Assembly (NCBI GenBank): GCA_937926325.1 | Contig: CALAZQ010000447.1 | Coordinates: forward strand, 1-18,896 | Direction: 5' to 3' | DNA from: an uncultured Planctomycetaceae bacterium | Lineage (GTDB): Bacteria > Planctomycetota > Planctomycetia > Pirellulales > UBA1268 | DNA: 18,896 nucleotides | Part shown: positions 1-7,162 of the stretch, piece after piece | Layout of the letters: each line of letters opens with the position of its first letter | Position numbering within the stretch: the first letter of the stretch is position 1 | Position numbers and translations under genes: made by a program | Notes under the pieces: generated by a model | Told to the model about the DNA's origin: nothing | The model's database searches: none | The model's input: only the letters and a program-made list of their open reading frames with translations

Positions 1-1652
1 CGCGAGGTGAACACCATTGGCAGGCCGGCAGCGTCGGCGGCGGCGATCACCTCGGGGTCACGCTTCGAGCCACCCGGCTGGATCACGGCGGCGATGCCGG
101 CCTGTTTGATCAGCTCGATCGAGTCGGGGAACGGAAAGAACGCGTCTGAGGCCAGGACGCCGCCGCGGGCCCGATCGCCCGCTTTCTCCAGGGCAATCCG
201 CACCGCATCGACGCGGCTGGTCTGACCGACCCCGGCACCGACCAGGCTCGTGCCCTGACAGACCGCAATCGCGTTGCTGGTCAGCCGCCGCACCATGGTG
301 AAGGCGAAGTCGAGCGGCTGGGTCAACTCGGCCGCCGGCTGTGCCTGGGTCACCACCCGCCAGCTGGCCGGGTCGTCCGGGGTCTCGTCGGGCCGCTGGG
401 CCAACAGGGCTCCGGCAACGCTTCGCAGTTCGAGGCCGGCAGTCGGGGCCCAGGGGTCACCCGGTGGCACCTCAACGAGTCGCACGCTTGCCTTCCAGGT
501 CGGCCGCGTCGTGAGGGCCTCGACTGCCTCCCGGCTGAAGGCGGGGGCGGCGACCACTTCCACAAACATGCCGGGCTGCAGCAACCGCTCGGCGGCAGCA
601 GCGTCGAAGGTGCGGTTCACCGCCACGATCGACCCGAAGGCACTGGTCGGATCGGCGGCCATCGCCGCGGCAAGGGCCGCTTCGACGCTGACTGCACTGG
701 CCGCCCCACAAGGGTTGGTGTGTTTGATCACGACCGCCCCGGGGTCCTGAATCAGCCCGGCCAGCCTTACGGCGGCATCGAGGTCGAGCAGGTTGTTGTA
801 CGAGAGTTCTTTGCCCGAAAGCTGCTTCAGCCCCGCCAGGCCGAGATGGGTGTCGGCCGGAGCGAACATCGCCGCGGTCTGATGCGGGTTCTCGCCATAC
901 CGGAGCGCTAGCCGCCGCTCGAGGCTGAGCGTAAGCCGGGCCGGCAGCGGCGGCTCATCGGCCTCTACCGCGGCGGCGACCGGCTCGGTCGCAGCGGCAA
1001 CCAGCCCGGCATGGCGGGCCATCCAACGGGCGATCACCGCGTCGTATTCGGCCGTCCGCTCAAAGGCCCGGGCAGCCAACAGCCGCCGGTCAGCCAGCGT
1101 CGTGCCGCCGCGGCCGATGGCGGCGATCGCCTCTTCGTACTGATCAGGGCCGGTCACGACCGCCGTGAACTGGTGGTTTTTGGCCGCCGCCCGGACGAGG
1201 CTCGGCCCCCCGATATCGATCAGTTCGATCGCATCGGCTGCCGTGCAGCCGTCGCGATCGATCACGCTGGCGAAGGGGTAGAGATTGACCACGATCAGTT
1301 CGAAGCGGGCAATGCCGTGGTCAGCCAGCACCTTGAGGTCGTCGGCCCGATCGCCCCGGGCGAGGATGCCGGCAAAGACATGCGGATGCAGGGTCTTCAC
1401 CCGGCCATCGAGCACCTCAGGAAAACCGGTCACCTCCGAAACATCTTCGACCGTGACCCCAAAGCCCTCGAGCGCCCGGGCCGTCCCGCCGGTGCTCACC
1501 GCCACGACGCCGGCCGTCTTCAGGGCGGCGGCCAGCCGGTCCAGCCCGGTCTTGTCGTAGACGCTCACCAGGGCCCGCCGGATTGGCACGATGCTGGTCC
1601 CCACATCGGCGGCGGCTGACGAGTGGGCGGCGGTGGCGGGAGACTGCGACAT
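1..1652 (-). CDS. purH: Bifunctional AICAR formyltransferase/IMP cyclohydrolase (PurH), C-terminal end cut by window edge
   Basis: Catalyses the last two steps of de novo purine synthesis in the cytosol: formyl transfer from 10-formyl-THF to AICAR, then ring closure to IMP. I translated the minus strand directly. The N-terminal MGS-like cyclohydrolase domain starts at about residue 23 (VPIRRALVSVYDKTGL) and includes STGGTARAL, FPEVLDGRVKTLHPH and LIVVNLYPF. The formyltransferase domain carries the catalytic motif KHTNPCGAA (Lys310, His311). It reaches the family's terminal segment (AAVIQPGGSKRDPEVIAAAD, then MVFTS) at the left edge, so only a handful of residues should be missing. The ATG at 1652 is chosen because GAGG lies 6 nt upstream; an in-frame ATG at 1670 lacks this. 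About 22 residues precede the usual family start. It follows the histidine kinase gene on the same strand, 51 nt beyond the distal kinase stop. Confidence 0.96.
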   Translation of the reverse strand, partial: MSQSPATAAHSSAAADVGTSIVPIRRALVSVYDKTGLDRLAAALKTAGVVAVSTGGTARALEGFGVTVEDVSEVTGFPEVLDGRVKTLHPHVFAGILARGDRADDLKVLADHGIARFELIVVNLYPFASVIDRDGCTAADAIELIDIGGPSLVRAAAKNHQFTAVVTGPDQYEEAIAAIGRGGTTLADRRLLAARAFERTAEYDAVIARWMARHAGLVAAATEPVAAAVEADEPPLPARLTLSLERRLALRYGENPHQTAAMFAPADTHLGLAGLKQLSGKELSYNNLLDLDAAVRLAGLIQDPGAVVIKHTNPCGAASAVSVEAALAAAMAADPTSAFGSIVAVNRTFDAAAAERLLQPGMFVEVVAAPAFSREAVEALTTRPTWKASVRLVEVPPGDPWAPTAGLELRSVAGALLAQRPDETPDDPASWRVVTQAQPAAELTQPLDFAFTMVRRLTSNAIAVCQGTSLVGAGVGQTSRVDAVRIALEKAGDRARGGVLASDAFFPFPDSIELIKQAGIAAVIQPGGSKRDPEVIAAADAAGLPMVFTS

Positions 1653-1703
1653 GAAAAACCTCGGGGACATGCGGACACGGCGAGCCAAACGGCCGGAAGC
1701 CGA

Positions 1704-2657
1704 TTAGAACCGGCCGCCCGCAGTCTCGGAAGAGCGGGCCGCGGCGGGCAGATCGACTTCCATCACCGTGCCCTGACGGGTCAGGCGGCTTTAGATCAGC
1801 ACCCGGCCGCGGAGTTGTTTGACAATCGACTTGACGAGAAACAGGCCCAAACCGGTACCTGGGGTGGCCCGCTCCAGCTCATTGCCCAGGCGAACAAATC
1901 GCCGGAACACCTGCGTCCGTTCGGCCAACGGGATCCCCGGACCGTTGTCGATGACCCGGACCAATACCCGTCCCCGGCCGGTGGTCTCCAGTTCAACCTC
2001 CACCCGGGGGTCGGGCAGCGAATACTTCACAGCATTGTCGATCAGATTCCGAAACACGATCTCCAGATCGGCTTCGCGTCCCTGGGCCCGCAGGCCGGCG
2101 GTCCGGGCGGCGGCGGTCACGACGATCCGGTCACGGGCGACCCCATGCCGCTGGGCGACGCGGTCGGCAGCCTGCTCAAGCACCGGCAGCACCTCCGCCG
2201 CCTCAGCGCCGGTGGTCAGCGGCCGCTGAATCGCCTTGGCCGCGTCGAGCAGATGATCAATCAACGTATCGAGCCGCTCAACGTCTTGCAGCATGAAGCG
2301 GTGAAAATCGGCCTGCTCAGCCGCGGGAACCGGCCGCCGGGTGAGCGTTTGCAGGTAGAGCTTCAACGACGCCAGTGGACTTTTCAGTTCGTGCGTGACG
2401 CTATCGATGAAGTTGCTCTGCCGCTGGGACAGGGCGATCGCCTTGACTGCCAACGCCAGGTACACAATCACGCCGACCAACACGAGCACCAGCAGCGTGA
2501 CCCCAACGGCCAGGACCGCCCAGTAGAAGGCGGCATTCTTCGAGCCGAGAGCGGCGGCGATACTGACCAGCACCCAGCCGACCACCAGCGCGATGATCGA
2601 GACGATCAGCACCACCCCCAGCAGGATCGGCCAGCCGAGCGAACGGCGAGGTTCCAC
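1704..2657 (-). pseudogene. Membrane sensor histidine kinase, frame interrupted by an in-frame TAA near the C-terminus
   Basis: Would autophosphorylate on histidine in response to an unknown signal and pass phosphate to a response regulator, none of which is encoded nearby. The GTG start at 2657 follows AAGGAG by 5 nt. Two membrane segments (about residues 10-35 and 47-72) are followed directly by the H-box FIDSVTHELKSPLASL (His89). Then come the N-box (FRNLIDNAVKYS, Asn204/Asn208), G1 (DNGPG, 237-241), F-box (FRRFVR) and G2 (GTGLGL, 267-272). There is no HAMP or large sensor domain. The frame stops at a TAA (1791-1793) after residue 288. In the same frame, 28 more codons follow to a second TAA (1704-1706). 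They encode SRLTRQGTVMEVDLP, which matches the last strand of HATPase_c domains. The literal product is 1791-2657. It could be a truncated but folded kinase, a pseudogene, or a sequencing error. Confidence 0.85.
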
Positions 2658-2686
2658 GGAATCTCCTTGTTTCGAGTAGAACCCAC

Positions 2687-2715
2687 ATTATCCAGCCGGC
2701 AGCTGACGCAACCAA
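2687..2715 (-). promoter_or_regulatory. Candidate sigma70-type promoter for the histidine kinase-purH unit
   Basis: On the minus strand a -10 GATAAT (2687-2692) is separated by 17 nt from a weak -35 TTGGTT (2710-2715). Transcription would start near 2680, giving a leader of about 22 nt with AAGGAG just before the GTG start. The -35 matches consensus only in TTG. Confidence 0.45.
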
Positions 2716-2779
2716 TACTGCGGAATTGCGGAAAAACCGGCCGGCCGTCACTCATTCCCAACGCCATTCCGCCATCATT

Positions 2780-3325
2780 GTGTCATCACACAGCCCTGTC
2801 AGTCTTGCCGTCGGAGAGCTTGAGGTGCAGTTCCGCTGGGAATCAGACCGGTGGAGCCATCGGGTACTCGTGGCAGGCGACCCGTGTTGGCAGTCAGAGG
2901 AACTCGACGAAGTGACCTCCAGGTGCCAGAACCTGGGCATCTCACCGCAGTGGCCCGCCTCACCGGTTTTCACCGAGATCAGCCTCATTCATACAGGGAA
3001 CGGCCCGGCCCTCCTGGCTGTCGGCCGAGCCGGGCGGTCACACTTTTCTGCCAGCATGGCAGCGGCACTGACCGAGCCCGACACGATCGCGGCCGAACTC
3101 GCCTGCCGTCTGCAGGAGCAGCCAGGCTGGCTCGGGTCGACCTATCAGCGGCTGCCGGCAGCCGGCCAGGCTGGGGCCTCTCCCGCCTGGCTGGCCATCA
3201 AGCCGGCCGCCATGGCCCACCTGCAGGTCCCTGCTACGATCACCTGGACCTACCAGCTGACAGCGGCTGGCATCCGGGCCGTCCCCCCCGCATCTTGCGA
3301 GCAGCTCTCGTTTCGGTCAGATTGA
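2780..3325 (+). CDS. Hypothetical protein, planctomycete-type, function unknown
   Basis: I do not recognise a named family. The frame is open from an ATG at 2726, but the first 18 codons look unconserved. The GTG at 2780 (VSSHSPVSLAVGELEVQF) is a more natural start, because a hydrophobic/acidic strand begins there; neither start has a clear Shine-Dalgarno sequence. The 181-residue product has no signal peptide or membrane segment. It is aromatic-rich and probably alpha/beta (FRWESDRWSHRVLVAG, VFTEISLIH, ALLAVGRAGRSHFSAS, LACRLQEQPGWLGSTYQ). Cysteines are scattered and form no metal-site pattern. It is divergent from the histidine kinase and lies 60 nt upstream of the next plus-strand gene, so it may head a three-gene unit. 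GC-rich third positions support coding. Confidence 0.6.
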   Translation: MSSHSPVSLAVGELEVQFRWESDRWSHRVLVAGDPCWQSEELDEVTSRCQNLGISPQWPASPVFTEISLIHTGNGPALLAVGRAGRSHFSASMAAALTEPDTIAAELACRLQEQPGWLGSTYQRLPAAGQAGASPAWLAIKPAAMAHLQVPATITWTYQLTAAGIRAVPPASCEQLSFRSD

Positions 3326-3385
3326 AGGAAATTTCGTCGGTAGACTGCCGCGAAACAGGCCGGGCGATCGTGAGACGAGGTGGCA

Positions 3386-4003
3386 ATGTTCGATGTGATT
3401 GAGCGGTTGAAGGACGAGTGGACCGACAAATATGTCGTGGTGGCCTCGCGGGCTCCCGAACTGGCCCGTTTCGCCCAGGCCACTGGGACGGTTCGCACGG
3501 TCAATATGAACGGCCGCTGCCTGGTTGAGTTCGACCAGTTCAACAACATCGGCTGGTACGACATCGACCCGTCACACCTCAAAATCGTGACCGAGCCGCT
3601 CCCGAAGCCGGAAAAGCCGGCCCCGGTAAAAAAAGCGGCCAAGCCGGCAGCCCCAGCCAAAAAGCCGGCCGCCAAGGCAGCAGCCGGCAAGCGGCCTTCG
3701 ACCGCCGACATCCTGGCTGCCGCCCGCGGCGGAGCCAAGCCGGCAGCCAAGCCAGCCGCGGGCAAGCCGGCCGGCAAGCTCTCGACTGCGGAAATCCTGG
3801 CCCAGGCCCGGGCCGGGAAAGCCGCCGCCGCTCCAGCTGCTGAACCGGCCCCTGAGCCGGTCGCCACCGAGCCGGAGCCGCCCGCAGCCGAGGAGCCGGC
3901 GGTTGAGCCAGCCGCCGAGCCAGCCGCCGCAACTCCGGCAGCCGACCTGCCGACCACGACGGCAGAAAAGATCGCCTGGTGCCGGCAGCACGACGCCAAG
4001 TAA
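3386..4003 (+). CDS. SH3-like domain protein with a Lys/Ala/Pro then Glu/Ala/Pro tail and repeated short helices
   Basis: A 205-residue protein of unknown function. The ATG at 3386 is preceded by GAGG with 5 nt spacing; a GTG 6 nt upstream overlaps that ribosome-binding site. Residues 1-72 form a compact domain (KYVVVASRAPELARF, TGTVRTVNMNGRCLVEFD, GWYDIDPSHLKIV) whose strand pattern suggests a small SH3/KOW-like barrel; this fold is my inference. From residue 73 the tail is low-complexity: first Lys/Ala/Pro (basic, 73-145), then Glu/Ala/Pro (acidic, 150-180). Embedded are RPSTADILAAARGG (103-116), KLSTAEILAQARAG (131-144) and a diverged terminal TTAEKIAWCRQHDAK (191-205), which look like three copies of one short helix. 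No signal peptide is seen, so it is probably cytoplasmic. A nucleic-acid or multivalent protein-binding role is possible but unproven. Confidence 0.8.
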   Translation: MFDVIERLKDEWTDKYVVVASRAPELARFAQATGTVRTVNMNGRCLVEFDQFNNIGWYDIDPSHLKIVTEPLPKPEKPAPVKKAAKPAAPAKKPAAKAAAGKRPSTADILAAARGGAKPAAKPAAGKPAGKLSTAEILAQARAGKAAAAPAAEPAPEPVATEPEPPAAEEPAVEPAAEPAAATPAADLPTTTAEKIAWCRQHDAK

Positions 4004-4077
4004 GCTGACGGGCAACGGCGTCACCGCCGGGGCACCCTGCCCGGCGATTTGTGCGTGCGTTCAAGGAGGAACTGCCA

Positions 4078-4569
4078 ATGCCCGCAGCGGTCATTCATCG
4101 ACCTGCCTGGTTTTTCGCCGCTGGAGCAGCCGCGCTGATGGTGGCTGGCGGCTGTAGCCGTATCGGTGACCATCCCCTGGTCACCGCCGCGAAGGAAGAG
4201 GTGACTCTGAACGAGCGGTCGCGGGCCCTGCTTGGTCAGCCGCTCCAGTGGCCCGGCCCGGTCACCGGTCGGGCCAATGAGGTCGATGGCATCGCCGCGA
4301 TGCAGATACCGGTGGCGGGCCCCAAGCTGGCTGGCACAGTCATTGTTGAGGGTAAGAAGTTTGGTGACGAGTGGGGGGTGACCCTGCTCGAGGTGCGGCC
4401 GGAAGGCGGCGACAAGCTCTCGCTGACAACCGACCTGGCCGCCCGTACCGGAGTCGATACCCCGGCCTTCGATCCGAACGCCGCCGCCGGCACCCCCACC
4501 ACCGGCACCGCCCCGCCGCCGGCCGAAATCAGCATCGACCTCCCCCCCGGCATTCCGGGGCAGGAGTAG
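4078..4569 (+). CDS. Coa1-like (cytochrome oxidase assembly factor 1 family) predicted lipoprotein
   Basis: A 163-residue exported protein. The ATG at 4078 follows AAGGAGG by 8 nt, which excludes the ATG at 4051. The first 25 residues form a signal peptide with an imperfect lipobox (VAGGC; Ala rather than Leu/Val at -3), so Cys26 would be lipidated. The mature part resembles the Coa1 family (PF08695) in order and spacing: a helix (HPLVTAAKEEVTLNERSRAL), LGQPLQWPGPVTGRAN, then strands with IPVAGPKLAGTVIVEGKKFG and EWGVTLLEVRPEGGDKLSL. The C-terminal 40 residues are Pro/Ala/Gly/Thr-rich and probably disordered. Coa1 proteins in mitochondria assist haem-copper oxidase assembly. In bacteria the same fold occurs in many uncharacterised exported proteins, and no oxidase genes lie here, so function is open. 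Confidence 0.8.
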   Translation: MPAAVIHRPAWFFAAGAAALMVAGGCSRIGDHPLVTAAKEEVTLNERSRALLGQPLQWPGPVTGRANEVDGIAAMQIPVAGPKLAGTVIVEGKKFGDEWGVTLLEVRPEGGDKLSLTTDLAARTGVDTPAFDPNAAAGTPTTGTAPPPAEISIDLPPGIPGQE

Positions 4570-4897
4570 CAGAGGGGGTCGGCAGGCGCTCGAGGAGCAT
4601 GATGGGGCTAGTGGAGTTCGGCACCGATTCTGCTGCCCTGAATTTGCGGCGCAGCTGTCATTTTCGTTCTCCCTCTCCCTCTGGGAGAGGGCCGGGGTGA
4701 GGGTGCTTTCGTCGAGCGTTCCGCGGCGGAAGGCACCCTCACCCGGCCTGCGGCCGGCCTCTCCCAAAGGGAGAGGCGAGATAGATAACTCTCGTTCGGT
4801 GGGGCACATACCGTGCCGAACACCATTGGCATGGGTTCGCCCCGACGCGGTGCACCTGAGCCTTTTGCCGCCCCCGAGCCCGGTAGCACCAACGGGC
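4570..4897. other. Gene-free interval containing a repeat element
   Basis: No credible coding sequence in either strand. It holds the long hairpin at 4673-4775 and, next to the ktrA stop, two overlapping short inverted repeats (4855-4902). It separates the plus-strand Coa1-like gene from the convergent end of ktrBA. Confidence 0.7.
4673..4775. repeat. Long imperfect inverted repeat, REP/MITE-like
   Basis: The left arm (4673-4706) and right arm (4733-4775) are near reverse complements. Both share CTCTCCC-nnn-GGGAGAG and a GTGAGGGTGC terminus, and the right arm has about 10 extra bases (CCGGCCTGCGGCC region). Each arm is itself a small hairpin (7-bp stem, 3-nt loop TCT or AAA), and a loop of about 26 nt joins the arms. 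Elements of this CTCTCCC/GGGAGAG plus GGGTGAGGG composition are familiar as dispersed intergenic repeats in several bacterial phyla. Located between convergent genes, it could also act as a transcription barrier. Confidence 0.75.
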
Positions 4898-4902
4898 TCA
4901 GG
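4855..4902 (-). other. Overlapping inverted repeats at the 3' end of ktrA
   Basis: GAGCCCG (4876-4882) pairs with CGGGCTC (4893-4899) across a 10-nt loop and covers the ktrA stop codon. CCTGAGCC (4855-4862) can alternatively pair with GGCTCAGG (4895-4902). No T-run follows on the minus strand, so this is only a weak candidate terminator or 3' stabilising structure. Confidence 0.3.
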
Positions 4903-5569
4903 TCATTTCCCGAAGCCGGGCCAGCTCCTCTTCCTTCCCAATGACCAGCAGAATCTGATCCTCCATCAGCTTCATCCGGCCCTCCGGGAACATCATGAAC
5001 TGACCCGACATGATGTTCTTGAGGCCGAGCACGAAGACGCCCACCTTGTTCCGCAGATCAGCGTCGGCGAGGGTCTTGCCCTCCAGCGATTCCGGCACCG
5101 TTATTTCGACCACGCTGTACTCGGGGTCGATCGGCAGGAAGTCGAGCACGTTCGGCCAGCTCGCCTTGTCGGCCAGCTCACGGGCCACCTCTTCCTCGGG
5201 ATAGACCACCCGGTTGGCCCCGAGGTGCGAGAGAATTTTACCATGCTCTTTGGTGACACCCTTCACGACGATTTCGCGGGCCCCGAGTTCTTTCACGTGC
5301 AGCGTCGCCAGCAACGACTTCGAGATCGTCTCGCCCAGCGAGATGAAGACCGAGGTGGCGTCCTTGATCGGCAGGTTCTCCAGCAGCTCGCGGTCGGTGG
5401 CATCGCCGATAATCGCCTCGTGGATCGTGTTCTTGACCGCATCGAGCCGGTCCCGCCGGGAATCGACCCCGGTGACACGACAGCCGTTGTCCGCCAACCT
5501 GGTGGCCAGGGCCGAGCCGAACGAGCCCATTCCGAGCATGATGAATCGTTTACTGCTGGTCGATGCCAT
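4898..5569 (-). CDS. ktrA: Potassium uptake regulatory subunit, KtrA/TrkA RCK family
   Basis: Cytosolic regulatory subunit that binds nucleotide and gates the KtrB/TrkH K+ transporter. The 223 residues match KtrA length: an N-terminal RCK_N Rossmann fold with GMGSFG (residues 13-18) and an acidic residue at the end of strand 2 (VTGVDSRRDRL, Asp36), then a C-terminal RCK_C domain from about residue 145 (SVVEITVPESLEGKTLADAD). The long TrkA of enterobacteria has two such pairs; this has one, as in Ktr systems. It starts 6 nt after the ktrB stop, so the two are cotranscribed and probably translationally linked. The ligand of the RCK_C domain (for example c-di-AMP in Firmicutes) cannot be read from the sequence. 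Confidence 0.93.
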   Translation of the reverse strand: MASTSSKRFIMLGMGSFGSALATRLADNGCRVTGVDSRRDRLDAVKNTIHEAIIGDATDRELLENLPIKDATSVFISLGETISKSLLATLHVKELGAREIVVKGVTKEHGKILSHLGANRVVYPEEEVARELADKASWPNVLDFLPIDPEYSVVEITVPESLEGKTLADADLRNKVGVFVLGLKNIMSGQFMMFPEGRMKLMEDQILLVIGKEEELARLREMT

Positions 5570-5575
5570 AGGGGA

Positions 5576-6946
5576 TCAGCCGACAAGCGGCTCCTCCTCG
5601 GGGTAGTTGGGCTGGTAGGCGGGCTGCTGGCGAGACAACGCAACCGCGACGGTGATCGGGCCGAGCCGCCCCAGCAGCATCAACACGATCAGAATGGTTT
5701 TCCCGCCCCACGACAGGTCGGGAGTAATGCCGGTTGAAAGGCCGACCGTGCCGAGGGCCGAGATCACCTCAAACAGAGCATCGAGGAACCAGCGGGGCCG
5801 CGTCTCTGCCAGGCCGTCATTCTCGACAACCAGCAGCAGCACGAGGGCGGCGATGGCGATGGCCACAAACACGAGGGCCGTCGCCGTGGCCCGCTCGACC
5901 GCCCGCTCGGGGATGGTCCGCTTGGCGAAGTTGGCCCGCAGCTGCCCGCGGAAGCTCGCCCCCGCCCGGGTCAGGAGGGTCATGAAGGTGCTGACTTTGA
6001 AACCACCACCGGTCGAGCCGGGCCCCGCTCCGACCGCCATCAGCAGGATGGCCAGAAACAGCGTCGCGCTCGACAGGCTGCCGTAGTCCACCGTGTTGAA
6101 GCCGGCGGTGCGGCAGGTGGTCGAATGAAACAGCCCCAGCAGCAGCCGGCTGCCGACTGCGCGGCCCGCCAGCACCCCGTCCCACTCGAGCACCCAGAAG
6201 CTGACCGCCCCGAAGGCCAGCAGCACGGCGGTGCCCAGCAGCATCAGCTTGGAATGCATGTGCAGTCGCTCCCAGAGCGAATCCCGCCGCCAGAGCCTGG
6301 AGGCGATGTCGAAGATGACGGGAAAGCCGATGCCGCCCACGATCACCAGGCCGCAGATGATCAGGTTCACCGGTACGTTGTCGGCATAGGGCACCAGGCT
6401 GTTGTCGGCCAAGGCAAAGCCCGCGTTGCAGAAGGCCGAAATCGAGTGGAAGGCGGCCCGCCAGACCACCTCAATGGGATCACGGCTGCCCCAGTTGGCG
6501 AGGGAAAGCAGCAAAAAGCCGATCAACTCGGCCACCAGCACCACCACCAGCACCATCAACGCCAGCTGGCGGAGGCCCCGGCTCGACTTGATGCCAAGTG
6601 TCTCAGCGATCACAGCCCGCTGCCGGACCGTCGCCTCCCCCCCCATCTGGAAGAGCAGCAGGGTCGTGATCGTCATGATGCCCAGCCCGCCCAACTGGAT
6701 CAGCACCAGGATCACCCCCTGGCCAAACAGCGAGAAATCCTCAGCGGTCGACCGCACGGTCAGCCCCGTCACACAGCAGGCACTGGTGGCGGTGAAAAAG
6801 GCGTCGATCGGTTCCAGCGGTGGGCGGTCGACCGCCCGGGCCGCAGGCAGCAGCAGCAGGGTCGTCCCGCAGGCAATCGCCCCGAGGTAGGTGAAAAACG
6901 ACCAGCGGGCCGAATAACTGGCGAGCGATCCGGTGAATTCAGCCAT
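5576..6946 (-). CDS. ktrB: Potassium uptake transmembrane subunit, KtrB/TrkH family
   Basis: Integral membrane K+-translocating subunit. From the ATG at 6946 the product is 456 residues, the usual KtrB size. All four pore-loop repeats are visible with the selectivity-filter glycine: TATSACCVTGLT (52-63), SISAFCNAGF (168-177), STTCRTAGFN (275-284) and ISALGTVGLSTG (395-406). Also present are GPGSTGGGFKVS (308-319), a membrane-gate-like stretch before the last repeat, and the C-terminal LLGRLGPIT (424-432) typical of the family. The frame stays open upstream to an ATG at 7117. Those 57 extra codons are Cys/Gly/Arg-rich, unlike the family, and overlap two hairpins, so I treat them as leader. No clear Shine-Dalgarno sequence precedes 6946, which leaves some doubt about the start. 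Confidence 0.93.
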   Translation of the reverse strand: MAEFTGSLASYSARWSFFTYLGAIACGTTLLLLPAARAVDRPPLEPIDAFFTATSACCVTGLTVRSTAEDFSLFGQGVILVLIQLGGLGIMTITTLLLFQMGGEATVRQRAVIAETLGIKSSRGLRQLALMVLVVVLVAELIGFLLLSLANWGSRDPIEVVWRAAFHSISAFCNAGFALADNSLVPYADNVPVNLIICGLVIVGGIGFPVIFDIASRLWRRDSLWERLHMHSKLMLLGTAVLLAFGAVSFWVLEWDGVLAGRAVGSRLLLGLFHSTTCRTAGFNTVDYGSLSSATLFLAILLMAVGAGPGSTGGGFKVSTFMTLLTRAGASFRGQLRANFAKRTIPERAVERATATALVFVAIAIAALVLLLVVENDGLAETRPRWFLDALFEVISALGTVGLSTGITPDLSWGGKTILIVLMLLGRLGPITVAVALSRQQPAYQPNYPEEEPLVG

Positions 6947-6964
6947 CTGCCGCGGCGGTACGGA

Positions 6965-7035
6965 ATGTCCGCCGCAAGGCGAACATCCGCGACCCGTGCG
7001 GGGGATGCGACAGTCGCCGCATAGCGAACCCCGCG
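6965..7035. repeat. Tandem related hairpins in the ktrB leader
   Basis: Two copies of CGCCGCA-nn-GCGAAC-(n)CCGCG lie 45 nt apart (6970-6991 and 7015-7035). Each sits in or beside a small inverted repeat: ATGTCCGCC/GGCGAACAT with a GCAA loop (6965-6986, one mismatch) and ATGCGAC/GCCGCAT with a 4-nt loop (7005-7022, one mismatch). They lie just upstream of the chosen ktrB start and may be a dispersed repeat or a leader RNA structure. Confidence 0.5.
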
Positions 7036-7134
7036 GGCCATCTCCGCATGGTACTTGGCCGGCAATCTCCGAGGCAAACCGGCGGGGAGCGGACGGCCTC
7101 ACGAGCAGAAAAATCATCCTCTCTTTCCAAATGT

Positions 7135-7162
7135 TTGACTCGGGTCAGGAGTGGCCCATAAT
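7135..7162 (+). promoter_or_regulatory. Sigma70-type promoter for the 73-residue gene
   Basis: TTGACT (7135-7140) and CATAAT (7157-7162) are separated by 16 nt, each matching consensus at five of six positions. This is the best promoter in the window. Initiation near 7169 would give a leader of about 178 nt before the ATG at 7347. Confidence 0.65.

Noticed and set aside
1623..2915. A 430-codon plus-strand open frame opposite the histidine kinase and purH start
   Set aside because: Its translation is Gln/Arg/Pro/Asp-rich without any domain, and it is the antisense shadow of a clear kinase with all catalytic boxes on the other strand.
3250..3999. A 249-codon minus-strand open frame rich in Ala/Gly
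   Set aside because: It is antisense to the Lys/Ala/Pro tail gene; its composition is just the complement of GCC/GCG-type codons, and it lacks a ribosome-binding site.
4013..4060. GC-rich hairpin (CCGGGGCA/TGCCCGG) between the tail gene and the Coa1-like gene
   Set aside because: No T-run follows, the stem has a bulge, and the downstream gene has a strong ribosome-binding site, so it is not supported as a terminator.
6947..7117. N-terminal extension of ktrB to the ATG at 7117
   Set aside because: The 57 residues are unlike KtrB N-termini and the DNA there contains two repeated hairpins; the 6946 start gives the family's normal length. A purine-rich stretch before 7117 leaves some uncertainty.
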